A stretch of DNA of 41,401 nucleotides. Origin: Mucidula mucida. Lineage: Eukaryota; Basidiomycota; Agaricomycetes; Agaricales; Physalacriaceae. A program made the translations under genes and the position numbers. The DNA is taken from positions 1 through 41,401 of the forward strand of contig JADNYV010000302.1 in assembly GCA_015501055.1 (NCBI GenBank), read 5' to 3'. Shown one piece after another: positions 40,224-41,401 of the stretch (positions within the stretch are counted from its first letter, which is position 1; every line of letters starts with the position of its first letter). Under the pieces are notes generated by a model. The model did not search any database. It was given only the letters and a program-made list of their open reading frames with translations, and had not been told where the DNA came from.

Positions 40224-41401
40224 GGGATTACGCGCCACTTTCACCAGGCGGTGCCCAAAGGACGGAGCAAGTCATCTACAAGAGTATCTCAACATCGACT
40301 CCCATGGCCTGACCCGCACGCTCGTCGACTGAACTCCAGAATCGGCCGCGCGAACTCCTCCTCGTCGACTTTTCGGACGCGCAGTGTTCCAAATTGGGGA
40401 CATTGACAGGGAAAGTCGAGAATGATGTAAATAGTGTTTATCGATGCAGATCCAGATCTGGCTGAGGTCCCTGAGCCGGAAAACCGCGAAAAAAAAGTAG
40501 AGGTACGTACTACTCACTGTTTATACTCCTCATTCATTAGTAGCCTAACGACGGAACCAGGGCTTCCATAAACAAGTCCGAATCCTCAGGAAACGACAGT
40601 GGTTCCGTACTTGACCTCGAGGATGAAGCAAGTGCATCCAAGTCAGCGAGCATGTGTTCCGACTTCGTCGCCGCCGTGGACAAATTCAACATCCTTCATA
40701 GAGACATCATTGCGGAAGTGTCGGTCGTAGGAGCTGCGTTCACCGCCTGTGACGGCGCTAGTGATGAAATGTGAGATGATCCGGGTAGTGCGCCACGGCC
40801 AAAGAATTCACCATCAGGTACGTACCTTGTTCAATTTCAGAGAAGTCTGCGGAATGACATCGGATTAGAATCGCCATTTGTCTCGTCTTCTTCGTGCTCG
40901 CTCTCAGAGGTGTTGAGAAAGCTGGCGATGAAGTCGGGGTTGAGGTCGGAGATACAAAGTCGATGTGGTGATTCAAGGATGCGTTTTCGGCACCTTATGC
41001 GCACCGAGCAGGTAGAAAAACAGTCGAATACCATTTGCTACTGTACATGTAGACATACCCGTTATAATATAGAACAGCGCTGAGAAATCTAAAATTCATT
41101 ATGAGAATGAGCTGGAGGCTGAGAATGGAGGACAAAATACCTTTGAGATCAAGCAAGATGACTGTTAAGCACCGTCGCAGATGTCCCAACGATGATACCG
41201 GCACCCTAAAGCACTACAAGACCGCCAAAGAGCCGCACTAGGTTCCTGGACACAGGGTTTCCATGTCAGTAAAGATCAAACTTACCATAGGGATCCGCTC
41301 TCATCATGGCACACGGTTACATCGTTACGTGGATATCGGCATCTTGAATACGTCGCCACGAAGGGGATACAAAAAACCTAATTCGCAGTGAACCGAAAAC
41401 A
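40175..41401 (+). repeat. Copy C of the intron-rich repeat family, runs off the window
   Basis: Inverted relative to A and B. In order it has the hairpin intron (40175-40223), an exon equivalent to 27372-27640 but with stops, AGATCCAGATCTGG at 40446, GGTACGTAC donors, the acidic exon (SESSGNDSGSVLDLEDEA) at about 40583-40640, and a segment at about 40920-41030 matching copy B at 26860-26960 (GATGAAGTCGGGGTTGAGGT, then TTATGCGCACCGAGCAGGTA). The right end is cut by the window. Confidence 0.6.

Overview
The window looks like nuclear DNA of a filamentous basidiomycete (Agaricomycetes type). Genes are broken by many GT-AG introns of about 43-60 bases, and the recognisable proteins are types common in mushroom-forming fungi: a Tnp2-like CACTA transposase, a Ty1/copia polyprotein, a LINE reverse transcriptase, glycogen debranching enzyme, a BEACH-type N-terminal region and WD40 proteins. 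I see no rRNA, tRNA, CRISPR or bacterial-style operon. The species cannot be named from sequence alone.

Layout. 1-6.5 kb: a hAT-like miniature element (701-1119), a conserved hypothetical gene (about 2136-3102), and a LINE reverse transcriptase remnant on the minus strand that is split by a 1.7 kb inverted-repeat element (3487-5168). 7.1-11.4 kb: a seven-exon Tnp2-like transposase gene with one frameshift. 11.9-13.4 kb: a decayed repeat copy and uncertain small reading frames. 14.4-15.4 kb: an N-terminal BEACH-protein fragment, minus strand. 15.4-28.6 kb: two large diverged copies (A and B) of an intron-rich repeat family, both apparently sensed on the minus strand, separated by a debranching-enzyme pseudogene. 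Copy A is interrupted by a complete copia element with identical LTRs (18414-22962). 28.6-30.9 kb: nothing recognisable. 30.9-39.7 kb: a gene-like stretch, mostly plus strand: a small minus-strand gene, a WD40-like gene, a clean three-exon hypothetical gene, a Ser/Thr/Pro-tailed membrane-associated protein, an LRR/F-box-like region and a multi-span membrane protein. 40.17 kb to the end: a third repeat copy (C) in the opposite orientation, running off the window.

How it fits together. About half of the window is transposable or repeat-derived, and the insertions are nested. The copia element sits inside copy A with a CAGGG target duplication. Copy B at about 27.41 kb preserves the matching unoccupied site, so the insertion can be read directly. 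The most unusual feature is the A/B/C repeat family: short exons separated by introns that resemble one another at non-equivalent positions, as in introner-like elements. The host-like genes at 31-39.7 kb share no obvious pathway.
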